Below are positions 21,037 through 33,595 of a stretch of 64,000 nucleotides of DNA, piece by piece (positions within the stretch are counted from its first letter, which is position 1; each line of letters starts with the position of its first letter). The stretch is from NCBI GenBank assembly GCA_963681505.1, contig OY811975.1, forward strand, positions 4,314,950 through 4,378,949. The letters are read 5' to 3'. This DNA is from Eunapius fragilis (taxonomy: Eukaryota > Porifera > Demospongiae > Spongillida > Spongillidae). The notes below the pieces were generated by a model. The model had not been told where the DNA came from, did no database searches, and saw only the letters and a list, made by a program, of their open reading frames with translations. Position numbers and translations under genes: made by a program.

Positions 21037-24000
21037 ATGCGTGCGTGCGTGCGTGCGTGCGTGCGTGTGTGTGTGTGTGTGCTACCCCTTATACCTACTT
21101 CACGAGCCTGAAATTAATTGTAGTGTAATTGGGGGAAGGAGGCTAGGGACACATTTTCCTGTCTAGCCACCCAGCTTTGCCATATTGGGTCTCCAAAATC
21201 AAAATGCAGCTTTGTGTATGAAATATACAGTAGGTTTAACCTCACCTTGACTAGGTCTCTTGTAAGAGCAATTATGGCCCGGACTCTCGTAGCTTAAAAT
21301 TTTTTTACTATAGGTGTATAATCCATGTTCATGTATCTTAACTGTAGTAAGCCATATAACAGTACCTTAATTATGATTATGAACGTACAAATTTATTTAC
21401 ATATCTTATGAAACCACGAGTTCATTTACCACACTGCTGTTTTTCCTCTCTTCTCCTCCACCTCTTTCTCCTTCCCTCCTCCTATCCTCCTCCTCCCTCC
21501 CCCTCCTCTCCTCCTCCCCCTTCTACTTATACCCATCCTCACACTTCTCCCTCTCCTGCCCCGAAGATGTGTGGTCTGTGAGCTCATCACTGTTGCCATG
21601 GCAGCTCTACGGGGGATGAGCCTGTCCTCTGCAGTACGGAGTTTATTAATTACCATCATTAGGAGGTATGTCTCCATTGGCGCTACATGTATGTGTCCAT
21701 TGGTCCTACACATATCATGGGTGTACACAGGGGGGGGTCATTGGGTTAGAACAATCCCCCGTCCTATCCCCAAAGCGAGATCGCCTTCATCATTGAGTCT
21801 AATCAGTTTTATTAAGAACAAAATTTATTGTATGATGCGTGTATGTTATTGTAAGTTCACCTATTAACCAAATTCAACCCCCCCCCCCCCCCCTCTTCCT
21901 GAAGGCTGCGTATCCTACATGTATTGGTCTTCACTCATTGGTCCTCACTCATAGTGTTTTAAACTATCCCTGACCCTGTGGAGTCATTTTAGTTACAGGA
22001 AGTAGGAAGAGGTGTGGTTTTAGTTAAGGGAGATGAAATGTCCACCCCCTCCCCCCATTGGGAGCACACACATCTCCTACACTTTACCTGTATCCATACA
22101 TGGAGCATATGTCACAGCAGTAAGAATGGTGGAGCCACCTTTGTGCTCCTAGATAATAACGATGTGGAGAACATTGCTCAAGAGATGGTCAGGCTTTTGT
22201 TTGTGCTGTACCGTTCCCCTCTTCCCCATCATTCCCTCCTCCCCATCATTGTGAATTGATGGGGAGGAGGCAGCAGTGATGAGAAGACATCCAGTCAGAT
22301 TTTCTGGTAAGCTCTCTGAGCTCCTCCCCCCCCCCCTCTTCCCATCAGATTGGTCAGAAAAACTCCTGATGATTGAGTGGAGGTATACCCAGGTGGTCTG
22401 CCAGCAGCTCTGGTTCCAGGCTCAGTGGGCTACCTACATGACTGCCTGGTATGGACCAGGGACTGAACCCATCATACCGAACAATGTGATGTAGCTCATG
22501 GACTGTGCCAGTCACCCTTCCAACCTCCACCAGGAGAACTACTACTCAAATGTAAAGCGTTGTGTTTTCGTCATATAATGCTTGCTAGCAGACTGTAAAG
22601 TTGTTCAGTGGTGTTTTGTATGGTGCTGACACAAGTTTGTATGTTTGTGTACCAAATGTATCAAATGTGGACAGTTGAAGAAGGGCTGGTAGTTGTATTA
22701 GCTGCTGTCTGAAAGTCACAGGTCTTTGTGGTTTCATAAGTACTGCCTCTTTAATTAGGAGTGGTGACATGTGGAAGAATTGTTATTGGTTGTGGGTTTT
22801 ATGTAAACTTTTCAATTAAGAGGTCAGATAATTCGCTGTTTTTCTTGCTCCTAGCTCTGCATTGGCTTATATGTAAGGCACTCACTCTGCAATGGCTGCA
22901 AAGTACATGTAGGTTCTGCATTATGACATACCTCACTGAGGTCAGATCTCGCACCTCATTGTGTCGAATTGAAGGAAAGCCTCCTGATGGGCAATTCATG
23001 GCATGCTCCACAGTATAGATGGAGCCACATATGCAATGTGATGGTAATAACGGAGGTTGCCAGCCATAGTGTAAGCAGATAGCATCTCTAAAAGCACTCT
23101 AGGTTCTCAGGGCCATACCCAGAGGGGGTTCCGTAACCAAGGAAACCAATAAAATTGCTAGTAAAATCTGATTTTTATGGGTTTCCTTGGTTACGAACCC
23201 CCTCTGGGTTTCCTCAAATTGTTGGATCCCATGCTCAGGAGGCAACGAAGTTGCACAAGTGATGCATGGTATCCTCAAGAGGTATGAAGAGCTCACTACT
23301 GTGAGGTATAGTTAGAGCAAGGTATGTCCATTTACCAGATTGTAGTACATGTTTTTTATTTTAAACACATACACCAGCATCTTTGCCATTGTGTATGTGA
23401 GTGATGAGTGCCAGCCTTCATGCCATCGATCACAATGGCATCCTGTTTTGTGTTACTGGCCATTGAACAGTGTTTAGTAAGAAACATGCAGGTACATGTA
23501 TGTGAGCACTGTCCATGTGTGTGGGTGGTATGTATAGTATGCAAGCACTTATATTGTTTTTCCAGCTGTAGGTTGTGTGTATGTTTGCATGTGTATGTGA
23601 TAGATAGCTAAACCACCCATTTGAGCACAGCCATTCCTATTCTCAACAAAAATCTTTATGTATGGTTGGAATTAGCCCTGGATCCAGGATTTGGCGGGGG
23701 GCGGGGGGGGGGGGGGGGGGGGGGGCACATTGATAATAAATATATGTCCCCAGTATTGCAACGTCCAATACCCCACCGGGTTCAAACCTACCATAACTTT
23801 CAGTAGGAGTAATCAAATCGCTTCAAATTAAGTTTGCAAATAGAGAGGTCCCTACATGCACATTTTCCCGCCTGATATAGTGGGACACAACTTGCCGTGA
23901 TAGGTACAGGAACCTCTCTACCCACAAACCGAATTTTAAAAGTGATTTGATTATAGGAGAACCGAAAAGTATTTGGCGGGTTTGAACCTAGTGGGGTATC

Positions 24001-24598
24001 ACACATTGCAATACCCCAAAATGTATTTCACCATACAGAAATGGTGTACTATGAAGTGTTGAGAATATAAAGTCATTAGCCTTAACCGTTCGGAAGTTAT
24101 AGTTATTCAAACGCAAAGGAATATTGAGGGGCAATTTTGTTGGAAACTGTCCCATATATATAAATGTGTGCATACATGTATGTGTTTTTTGTACATGTAT
24201 ATATGTGAAAATGTATGTATCAGTGTGTGTTTTATGTGTATGTGTACATGTATGTGTGCATGTTTTATGTATGTGTGTACATGTATGTATTTGTGTATGT
24301 TTCCACATGTATGTGTATTATGTACACATGTGTACTTGTATGTATGTGTGTTTTATGTATGTCTGTACATGTACATGCATATGTGTGTGCATGTGTATAC
24401 AATTGATCGTTTGAAGTAATAATAGCACCATAAACAAACATGTACAAATAAAATTCTATGTTCTTGACCTTCATGTTTTCTCAGCCTTGTAGAGACTCAC
24501 TGATGAAGAACCACGTGTGTAGCTATGTTGGTGATTCAGTGTCAGCGCTCTTGAACTATTTGACATGCTCCCGCCTGGAAGAGTGCTGCAAGATGTAA
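20193..24598 (+). CDS. Unidentified gene, three 3' exons (partial)
   Basis: Three stretches with good splice borders join in frame. Exon 20,193-20,296 (34 codons plus 2 bases, donor GTAAGT) is followed by exon 20,871-20,955 (acceptor AATTAG, donor GTATGT) and then by exon 24,485-24,598 (acceptor TTTTCTCAG, ending TAA). The joined 101-residue reading begins VALIGKDGGCDYTKEF, passes through LYYGRIFVIYGNTSPYL and ends CSRLEECCKM. It contains nine cysteines, most of them in the last 50 residues, which suggests an extracellular Cys-rich C-terminus. The second intron of about 3.5 kb is filled with microsatellite and transposon sequence. The 5' end was not found; the first exon begins in phase 0. 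I do not recognise the family. Confidence 0.4.
20650..21081. repeat. TATG/TGTA-rich microsatellite tracts and a (GT)n/(GCGT)n run
   Basis: 20,650-20,868 is an impure mixture of TG, TATG and TACATG units. 21,001-21,081 is a GT run with a central GCGT block. Cys-Val and Thr-His frames across these are artefacts. Confidence 0.9.
21427..22500 (+). other. Pyrimidine tract and weak candidate exons
   Basis: 21,427-21,565 is almost pure C/T. It is followed by a frame 21,566-21,666 (RCVVCELITVAMAALRG...) ending at a GTATGT donor, and by frames at 22,115-22,190 (KNGGATFVLLDNNDVENI) and 22,347-22,494 (DWSEKLLMIEWRYTQ, ending in TAG). Composition is protein-like, but phases do not chain convincingly with the gene that spans this interval. 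They may be remnants of a second gene or transposon. Confidence 0.2.
21880..21925. mobile_element. Transposon end (C tract plus CCTGAAGGCTGCGTA)
   Basis: A C17 tract followed by TCTTCCTGAAGGCTGCGTA, the reverse complement of the motif at 50,329-50,357 (TACGCAGCCTTCAGGAAA followed by a G tract). Two occurrences in opposite orientation suggest a shared element end. Confidence 0.45.
23118..23208. repeat. Foldback hairpin, 30-bp arms
   Basis: Left arm 23,118-23,147 (CCCAGAGGGGGTTCCG...) and right arm 23,180-23,208 are nearly perfect inverted copies separated by about 32 bp of AT-rich loop. It looks like a small foldback MITE. Confidence 0.8.
23677..24125. mobile_element. Dispersed element R3 with GGATCCAGG end and G tract
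   Basis: Begins AGCCCTGGATCCAGG followed by a G tract of about 24 bp and GGCACATTGATAATAAAT, close to 35,645-35,700. The inner part (23,752-24,110) matches 38,100-38,360 (GGTACAGGA, TGGCGGGTTTGAAC, GGGGTATC, TATGAAGTGTTGA). It also contains an internal inverted repeat (GGTATTGGACG-type blocks against GGGTATC blocks). Probably a hAT-like non-autonomous element or a nest of two. Confidence 0.55.
24130..24410. repeat. TGTATG-rich microsatellite region
   Basis: Impure repeats of TGTATG, TACATG and TGTG, read in several frames as Cys/Val/Tyr or Thr/His chains; not coding. Confidence 0.9.
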
Positions 24599-24859
24599 AA
24601 TAGGTCACAGTCAAGTTGAACTTTGATTTAGGAGTATTGGAGTTAGTGATACATTAGTGTGGGCCTATTGCTTTCTGGCCACTTAATTATATGTAATCTT
24701 TTGTTTTAAGTAATGAATTGCTTCCGAACGTGATAAACAGATCTTGTTAGGACTGATATTTGTTTTATGGGACACAAATATAAGGCATAGTCTCCCTGTC
24801 TGAAGTAATCTCTGTGGATGCTGCTATCACAGCCTCACCCGTCCACCAAAGGGTATACT

Positions 24860-25380
24860 GTCAAAGAAAAACTAGAGGACCCACCAGTTCTCATTGTTGT
24901 TGAAAGCATCATCACCTGCTGACAAGGCTCGGCTGCTCTCTGTGTTAGCACCTCATGCTGCATCCTGGCTACTGGTCACACCTCCTAGTCTTGACCTGAA
25001 CTTTGAACCCAATGAACTGTAATTCTCCATCCAATGGTGGCTAGGGATGGAGATGGCTAGAGGCTCCTCATGTTCTTTGTGCCCTGGCGCTACTACCTGT
25101 AAACAGGGTGGTGATGTTGTCACTGCATGGCCACAACCATCTGCGTAACGTGTATGTTGAGTTCTGCCATCGTGCCCATCTTCCAGGAGTGAGAGTAGAG
25201 TCAGGCAGTACCATTACACCAGACCAGCGGATGTACTTGTCCTCGATTGGGAGAGAGGGAATACATCCACTGGCCGGGCGGCTTAAGTCTGGTGTACTGC
25301 CAAGATGGACATGGTGGCAGAACGCAGATGGTTGTACAATTTTACAACGGTAGCAGAAGGAAGGAGGGTGAGTGTTAACT
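24860..25380 (+). pseudogene. Non-LTR retrotransposon (LINE) reverse-transcriptase C-terminal remnant
   Basis: In shifting plus-strand frames the blocks ADKARLLSVLAPHAASWL, WWLGMEMARGSSCSLCP, CKQGGDVVT, HLRNVYVEFCHRAHLPGV and TRPADVLVLDWERG appear in this order. They match the segment downstream of the RT domain in LINE-type proteins common in marine invertebrates. Stops and at least three frameshifts make it dead. It lies just 3' of the terminal exon of the candidate gene at 20.2-24.6 kb. Confidence 0.65.
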
Positions 25381-25419
25381 ATGTAATTGCTGGTGTTAAC
25401 AGCAAAGACAGTGTACAAA

Positions 25420-27480
25420 TGAGCTGCAAACTCTTGGCAGGTTTATGAGCTCCTTGTTTTCTTTTCTCTAGCCTCCACCAAGAAGTGGCCACACACTCTG
25501 CAACGCTCTTTGACTTTCGTTATGTGGTGCTCCACCCAAAGCCACACCTATTATTCATATAAAACAAATGTCCCAGTTCTGAACATTGTATATATGCTCT
25601 CCCACGTGTGTTGTTGAGTGTTTATAATCACGGATCCTGTTCTGTGGGTTAGTTCGATCGTACACCAAGCTTGAAGTAGACCCACCGAAGTTACATGGGC
25701 GTAAATACGGGTTGCGTGTAACTATTAATCAAATCAACTGCTCTTGCGCGTTGATACTTTTTTTTGACTAGACTGGTAGGGTGTGTGCGGGAGCTATTTA
25801 TTTGAGCGGAATTACTTAGAACATGTGGCTCGCCAAACAGACATGTATAATGCAAGGTACGAACATTACAGCTTTTGGCTTACACAGTATCGTCACATCA
25901 GACAAGAGTGTAACCTACCAGGCCACCATACCTACACACCATCACATGTACACAGACCATCACCTACACACTATGATGACATACCAGTACACCTCACACA
26001 TGTGGATACTCAGCAGCAAAAATATGACCAAATGGCTGGATGTTATATTATTACATGTACAGGCATCTGTATTGCTACACACTCAACAGGTCAGGTTTTA
26101 TAAAGTGGGATGGAAAAGTTTACATAATCACCCACAACTACCTATTATACATAGTTCTTATCTAAAAGACCAAGCCTCCTGTCTGCTTTCAGCAAGTCCA
26201 TCAATACCAGCAACTATCCACATTCACACATACAGTTCTTACACCACCAAATACAAATGCCAAGCACACCACAAATCTACATGCATGCATCACATGAAGT
26301 CTGCAGAGCCTTGTAGCTACTTGATGACCACAAAGCCTGCAATGTCCCTTCTATTTGAGTTGTTGCTGAAGCTTTTTGTCATGCTGGCTGTATCACATTG
26401 ACCATACAGCCATCTAGGGAGCATTTCATGTGGAGTAGGAAAAATAAATAAAAAGAACTGTTAGTGTTCTTAGCCTATCCTGTTGATCACTACCCCTTTA
26501 TGTTGGGCAGATGACCACTGATAGGGGTAGGCTAAGAACACATGTAAGGCAGAATTATGGGTACATGTATGAAGGGAACTGCATATGTTATCTTGTTGTT
26601 ACATGTAGTACATATGAGTTGGTGTATGGGGTGCATGCCATATTGTTGCCCCTTGGCAATAAGTGATATAACCTCAGAGTTGCCTTAGCAACGAATTTTT
26701 AAAATTCCCTCTCTAAGGTTTTTATCAAAGAAACCCCACCCCATGTGTGGGACAGGTAGTGTTCACTGTTATGCTCACTGTTCTAGTGTGTGATGTGTAG
26801 TGTGTGTGTGTGTGTATGTGTGTGTGTGTGTGTGAATTTAAACTCATGTTGGTCTAATGATCTGTAGGCTAGGTGGTTGGCCAGCTATACGCTAGGGTGC
26901 TGGTGTGCCTGTGGGGTAACCTGGTGTGTACATGCTGTTATTAAGGGATAACAGGTGACACAATCCATCATCGAGAAAAAACATCAGTGGGGGGGGGGGG
27001 GAGACAAATGTTAAGTTGAAACTTTTAGGAGGACTTTATACCAAGCGAGCCAATTCTGTGCATGGGTTGTGTAACTTGTTATCCCTTCATTGCCAAGAGG
27101 GGGCAAAAATATGGGAGGTGTGGGGCACTCCCGCCCCATCAATGAAACTATACTGGTGTGTAGGGTCATTGGGAATGTACACACTCTTGCTAGTGTGTAC
27201 TGGTATGTGGTTGGTGGAGAATATGAGTTGGGTGTGTATGCTGATGTGGTCATATAGTTGTGTATGCTGGGAGTGTACGCTCATGTTGGGGGTGAAAAAT
27301 GTTATTTGATGTGTTGGGTGAGTAATATAGAATTCTGAGTGTGACTGTGTTTTGAGTCATGGGCACCCCCCCCCCTTTTGAGACTCAATGGCGCCCCACC
27401 CCCAACCCCTTGTAATAAATGCTTGTTAAATAATTTAACCCCTGTCCCAGTATTGATTTCTACTTACATGCGCCTCCCCC
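25420..27480. other. No gene seen; microsatellites and one foldback
   Basis: Frames at 25,783-26,401 are Thr/His/Ser-rich and look like low-complexity translation. A GT run lies near 26,800-26,832 and a G14 tract near 26,989-27,001. The foldback at 26,465-26,540 is listed separately. Confidence 0.4.
26465..26540. repeat. Foldback hairpin, 16-bp arms
   Basis: TGTTCTTAGCCTATCC (26,465-26,480) and its near-perfect inverse at 26,525-26,540 enclose a 44-bp loop that itself has a weaker inverted match (CACTACCCCT / AGGGGTAG). Confidence 0.7.
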
Positions 27481-27499
27481 CTGCCCACCTCCCTACATA

Positions 27500-28685
27500 G
27501 GTGGTGCTGACGTTACGGCAAGTACGGCAAACGCCGTAGCACTTTTAATGTTACAACCCTGCTCATATTGAAGACCCTCTTTCCACCCCCCCCCCCCACC
27601 CACCCCCAGTCCGCCGTATCACTTTTTTATTGCTCCGTCGCCACTGCCCTATAATTGGTGCCCCTCCCCTCACGTCTGCCCCCCCCCCCCCCTTCTAGAA
27701 AAGCTGGGGGCACCCATGGGAGTGCACACTTGTTAGTATCTGTGGGTTATGTGATGGTGAGTAGAGTACTTGTGCAGGACAACATTAACTCACCTGTATG
27801 CTTGATCACACGGTGGCCATGTTGCCTGAAGTCATACTAGCTGATGTTTCCCAGGAGATGTAGCCAGTATGCTAAAACCCAAGCACCATACAATGGTTGA
27901 TGTAAAGAGCATAGCATCCATGCCTATACAAATTTGTGCACCCCAAGAAGCCACAAAACACATAAGCAAAAAGGATACTCAAGCATTAAATAATTTGAGA
28001 CTCACCGTTCCTTTCATATACATGTAGCACGGACCACCCCTATTAGGCCCATACGAATATGCGCTCCTAACTTTTAATACGGCTATTTTCAGACAGTACA
28101 ATACGAACAGGTTGATATCAAAGGATCATGTCATGATTGTGGCAGTTCCTGAATTATATATGGGGGGAGCAAATTGATTGGCTGGAAGGAGTACAGTATG
28201 CGATCGCAGTCCCCGGCCCCCATAGGTGTCAGCGCGTTAAGTTACAACTAGCGAACGTGGCGTGTACTATATATATGCATAGTACTGATGCATATCCGCC
28301 ACTTCTGTAACAGTAACAATGTGCCATTCTGCAATCCGCAATTGTACATAACCCACCTTTACAAAAATGTGGTTGGCCGTCTATGTGCTAATTGATGCGC
28401 ATCCACCCCTCGTCGGATGGGGTGGGGCTGGCCTGGATACATGCACGAGTTTATTAACGAAATGCTGCTCATTGTAGTTATTGAAGCTAACGGGAGTGTT
28501 GAATATTATAATTACCTGCATTAAATTTTTGTCTTGATTTTTGTATAACGTTGCATACCTACAACGCAATGAAAAATAAAATTCGAATTCAGCCCAATTT
28601 TTAGTATTTTTTGAGTTTATTTAGAATTCAATTTGAAATAAAAATGCAAGATGACCGCCGATGTATGGGCCATTTCTCCATATGT
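27500..28685. other. Transposon-end fragments, otherwise no gene seen
   Basis: 27,500-27,650 contains a C tract and ends in CCGTCGCCACTG, resembling a hAT-like end read in reverse (CAGTGGCGACGG). The rest is AT-rich sequence without frames. Confidence 0.35.
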
Positions 28686-28689
28686 ATAA

Positions 28690-29718
28690 ACGTACGACCA
28701 GTTAGAACATTAATGCTCAGAAAAACATCAGAGATGGTGATCCACTTGGTTCCCCTTCTATTCTCACTAATTCTCATTCTCTTGGAATCGAGAATGCATG
28801 CAAGTCCCTATCGTTCAAATAAGTGGTACTTGGGATGATGAAAGTGGTACTTGGATGATGAAAGTGGTTATTTGGATGATGAAAGTGGTATTTGTATGAT
28901 GAAAGTGGTATTTGTATGATGAAAGTGTTACTTGGGAACTGGTACTTTTATATGATGAAAGTTGTACTTGCATGATGAAAGTGGTACTTGGATGATGGAA
29001 GTTGTACTTAGATGATGAAAGTGGTACTTGGATGATGAAAGTGGTACTTGGATGATGAAAGTTGTACTTGGATGATGAAAGTGGTACTTGGATGATGAAA
29101 GTGGTACTTGGATGATGGTGCTCTTGAATTGCACTGATCAGGCCTTATTAATCCTACATGATGGGGCTCCCCCCACTCCTCGATCCCTCCCGCTCCTCCC
29201 CAACCTCGGGTTGCAAGCATCCATTACCTACTGCTATATCTCTACACATTCAATGTCTCCAAAAATTTGTCAACCTCGGGAGATTGTGACCTTCCTCAGC
29301 ATTCGTGGGCATCCATAATACTGACCTGCATACACACCCAACAACTGCAGACACATCAGAGGACCCCCATATTGCACTTACCCATTCCTTCATCACCTGC
29401 ATTCTGTAAGTTCACACACATTGCACGTACTAACCCTTCCCTGGTGGCAACAACTCACCGCATTTCCTTGAGGCTAGCTATTATTGTTGGTACTAAGTAC
29501 AAATTAGCTTTCTTTATAGAGTCTGCAAATATTAATGATTTACTTTAACCAGTGTAAAATATACTTTGTGATAAGTGCATATGAGAAAATTACAATCAAA
29601 TTTATCATGACGGAAAGCAATCTCAATAATTAAGCACATATTAGAAAACATTTCACTGATATCTTATTGAATCTTGAATACGAGGGTGTTGATTTTCAAA
29701 CTACCGGGCGCCTGTATT
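28690..29718. repeat. Dispersed repeat family R2, copy 2, with minisatellite expansion
   Basis: Aligns to 4,295-4,760 at both ends and in the middle, but with an expansion of the 20-bp motif at 28,835-29,118 and an insertion at about 29,310-29,560. It ends with CAAACTACCGGGCGCCTGTAT as in copy 1. Confidence 0.7.
28835..29118. repeat. 20-bp minisatellite (GATGAAAGTGGTACTTGGAT)
   Basis: About 14 units, mostly 20 bp, with T/G variants. Open minus-strand frames of HHPSTTFIIQVPLSS type are products of the repeat. Confidence 0.9.
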
Positions 29719-29785
29719 GTGCTATAAATTGTAACGGCATGGGCGATGGCTGCAAGTTATTAAATGTGGTTAAAGGATGCACTTA

Positions 29786-29960
29786 CACTGTGCAAAAAAT
29801 AGGATATACGCTATTGTATATTTTGCGTATATTTCGAGTATACGCACGAATATACGCGTGCGTATACGCGAAATATCCCACTGGTATATTTTGCGTATAG
29901 AACCAATTTCGCACTGCGTATATTTCGAGTATCCTCAAATGTATCACGTGCGCTATGGAG
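29786..29960. mobile_element. MITE-like repeat with CACTGTGCAAAAAA end
   Basis: Starts CACTGTGCAAAAAA and is filled with inverted and direct copies of GTATACGCGAAATAT-type motifs. The same end and inner motifs occur in reverse at 34,960-35,133. The right end is not clear. Confidence 0.5.
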
Positions 29961-29989
29961 GATTCTCTAATTAATGTCTCCGGATACTA

Positions 29990-32276
29990 CACTGTACCTA
30001 CGTTGACCGTATACTGTATTGGGTACGCCACCCGATTATGTTCGTTGTATACTGGCTTGATTAGTATTAAAATTATTATCAATATTAAATAAAGCAATAC
30101 AATCAATAGACAACGTTCAAGCTCTCCAGCCATCCAGGAAGGAGATACTCCAGTAGTGGCCCTCCAACCCGCCGTTGCCACGAGTTGCTCAGAAATCCAT
30201 TGCAACCTCTTCTAACGAAACGCGCGGCAGTAGTTGAGCGTAGGCTTCAAACTGCTTCCCTGTACTGTCACCATAGTCCATATAGCTACAGCAAAATAGA
30301 GCATCCATACGATACAAATGCAAACAGAGGCCTACACTGACGGCGGGATTGCTTGACAAGCTCAGCTGAATCTGAAGTTTCCTTGTCTAGCTGCAGGGAA
30401 TATACAGGGTTAAAACAAACGAAGCCATTACCTTATACTCCAAAGCAATCCGCTACTTCTCTATCTCCGCTCTTCGTATAATTTGTCAATTCTGACAACA
30501 GACACTGATAAACAGCAAGTGTGAATGAAAACGCAATCTGACACTGATAAACAGCAAGTGTGAATGAAAACGCAATCTCTTACCCGCTCTGCCTTTGCTA
30601 GTTTTTATGACGTCTCTAAATTTGATCGAGAAAAAAAAGGTGATGATGATCACTGCTTACGCTTCGAGACTTCCAGCTGGATTCTCCTCGGTAGGAAAAA
30701 AAAAAGCCGATATAACGTTACTGTACCTGTACAGAAAGTGATGTCCTTTTCCCTCGAGTTGGTCTTACAGCATCGCTTTGAGACAGTTTTGGATCTGTAG
30801 TTTCGCAACCTCCTGCAGTAGTGTAACGGACCGTGCAAACAGCATCGCCATGCTGCCTAGGACCTAGGGTTTGGCGCGGTCTTCTTCGTCATCATCGTAC
30901 TAGTATCGATATACATGTACATGTAGGTTCTGCTGTGACGACATGACTTCATCGTTTCTCGGGGACCTGTTAGAGGAGAGACTTGGGAATTAGCCACTAG
31001 TCCCTCAATTTACTTGAAGACCCACCTAAGATATTTCTTCTGGATGATAGGAACGTACGGTTATAGTTGCAGTAGATTTCCCGACGATGACGCCATATAT
31101 GCATGCGGCTTTGAAGAGTCTACGCATGCGCGTTACATTCATTTGACAAGAAGCCTCGTACACACTGTATTTGTTCTGCTCAGAGTGGGGTTTCAAAAGC
31201 AACTTAGAAATGACTTATTTGATGTACACAAGACTGTATTACAATACCTGGTCTGGCCACTAACATGATTCTATTTGATGCACACCTACGAACATGACTC
31301 TATTAGATGCACACCAGGGACTGCCACTTTATTTGATTCATTCAATTGATGTAAGGCTTGATCCTATCAGAGTGAAAATATATCATTTAAAGATATCACA
31401 CCATGCAAACATACCATACATACAATTTGGATGAAGACTATTGAGAAGGATAGATTCTTAGTGCACTCAGCTACTAAATGGCAGTAATACTGGTGCCACC
31501 TCCAAGCGCCAAGCCTCTAGCTAAACATTTTCATTCTGAATGCTCCAAAATCACATTCGCCTCTTTCAAACCACATTCTAAGCATCTTCACCTACTCACA
31601 CAGATATAAGCACGTACAGACAATTGTAAACATATGTGGATGCACATGCACATACTGGTATAAAATGCAGACACATGCATACACACATCTTGACAGAATT
31701 GTGCTTTCTTCTCCTAGTGACATGCAGACAGATACACACACATGCGTACCCTATGTATGTAGCTGCACACATGCCAATATCCTCCCAAAAGGTCCTTCAA
31801 TACAACCACTACATGTAAGAATGGTCACAGAACAATGAAAGCCCTACACAGCTAGGCACCAAAACATATTGCTGCCTGGGTCTATTTGGCACTGACTAAA
31901 CACAGTGAACTATAAAAACTTCAGAGTGACACCAAAGCAATCAAACTTCAGTGCTAACAGCCCACAGTTAGTCCACCAACCCTCCCCTTTGGCAGGAGTG
32001 CCCCAGTTATCAAGACTGTGGCTACATGCATCATGGTAGCCTCATCATGGGGTGTGGCAAAGCAGCCATCCCACCAACTGTGTGAGTGTATTACCCCTTG
32101 GCAACTTCTTCAAGTATGTGTATGTGTGTGTATGTGTGTATGTGTGTATGTGTGTGCGCATGTGTGTGCATGCAAGGTGAGTGTTAAGATCATGTGATGT
32201 GGTTTAGTAGACATTATTAGGTGATTAGGGTAAGTAGGAATGCTAGCATTAAATACCAAACCATCTTCATCAGGCA
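29990..32276. other. No gene seen
   Basis: Contains a 39-bp perfect tandem duplication (30,501-30,539 and 30,540-30,578). Frames at 30,564-30,800 and 31,014-31,268 are unrecognised and lack splice support. CA-rich and TG-rich stretches lie at 31,620-31,760 and 32,115-32,175. Confidence 0.4.
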
Positions 32277-33235
32277 CCTGATGACAGTATGAGGTGAACA
32301 CATGACAGTATGAGGTGAGCACATGACAGTATGAGGTGAGCACATGACAGCATGAGGTTAGCACATGATAACAACATGAGGTGAGCACATGACGACAGCA
32401 TGAGGTGAGCACATGACAGCATGAGGTGAGCACATGATGACAGCATGAGGTTAGCACATGATGACAGCATGAGGTTAGCACATGATGACAGTATGAGGTG
32501 AGCACATGACAGCATGAGGTTAGCACATGATGACAACATGAGGGTAGCACATGTCAGCATGAGGTGAGCACATGATAACAACATGAGGTGAGCACATGAT
32601 GACAGCATGAGGTTAGCACATGATGACAGCATGAGGTGAGCACATGACAGCATGAGGTGAGCACATGATGACAGCATGAGGTTAGCACATGATGACAGCA
32701 TGAGGTTAGCACATGATGACAGTATGAGGTGAGCACATGACAGCATGAGGTTAGCACATGATGACAACATGAGGGTAGCACATGTCAGCATGAGGTGAGC
32801 ACATGATGGCAGCATGAGGTTAGCACATGATGACAGCATGAGGATAGCACATGATGACAGCATGAGGTGAGCACATGATGACAGTACGAGGTGAGCACAT
32901 GACAGCATGAGGTTAGCACATGATGACAGTATGCGGTGAGATCATGACAGCATGAGGTGAGCACATGATGACAGTATGAGGTGAGCACATGACAGCATGA
33001 GGTTAGCACATAATGACAGTATGAGGTGAGCACATGACAGCATGAGGTTAGCACATAATGACAGTATGAGGTGAGCACATGACAGCATGAGGTGAGCACA
33101 TGACAGCATGAGGTGAGCACATGACGACAGCATGAGGTGAGCACATGACAGCATGAGGTGAGCACATGATGACAGCATGAGGAGAGCACATGATGACAGC
33201 ATGAGGTGAGCACATGACAGCATGAGGTGAGCACA
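32277..33235. repeat. 21/24-bp minisatellite with a higher-order period of about 231 bp
   Basis: Some 40 units of CATGACAGCATGAGGTGAGCA (21 bp), or the same with an extra TGA (24 bp). A block containing the rare variant GAGGGTAGCACATGTCAGC recurs 231 bp apart (32,538 and 32,769), showing block duplication. Every unit length is a multiple of three, so the minus strand stays open in several frames (up to 212 codons). These frames have no start context or motif and are not called as genes. Confidence 0.95.
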
Positions 33236-33399
33236 TTACTATCAAGGAGGCCATTGTTCATGTGCATCAGACTGTCAAACGGCATACGCTTGTCTCACCA
33301 ATAACTCAGAACACACATATACATGCAATGTACCCAGAGCACCGATCCTGCATGCTTGATGCACAGATTACATCATGACCAATGTAACAGGAACATTGA

Positions 33400-33595
33400 A
33401 TCAGTGAATATACACACGTTGAACGTGTACACATATACATGCTCACATACACATGTATGCGCATACATGCACACAACAAACACACACGCACACACATGTA
33501 CCAAATGCACACACATATCATACATGTTACTATTACATACACATGTATACACACACACACACACACAACACACACACAATCACACACATATGCAG
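33400..33595. repeat. CA/TACA-rich microsatellite
   Basis: Impure ACACAT and CACA units. Frames across it are low complexity. Confidence 0.85.

Noticed and set aside
25068..25418. 116-aa minus-strand frame
   Set aside because: The plus strand carries recognisable LINE blocks; the minus frame is its shadow.
32110..33285. Long minus-strand frames of HVLTSCC/CAHLMLS type, and a superficial CRISPR look
   Set aside because: Units abut directly without unique spacers and the frames are products of a 21/24-bp minisatellite in eukaryotic DNA.
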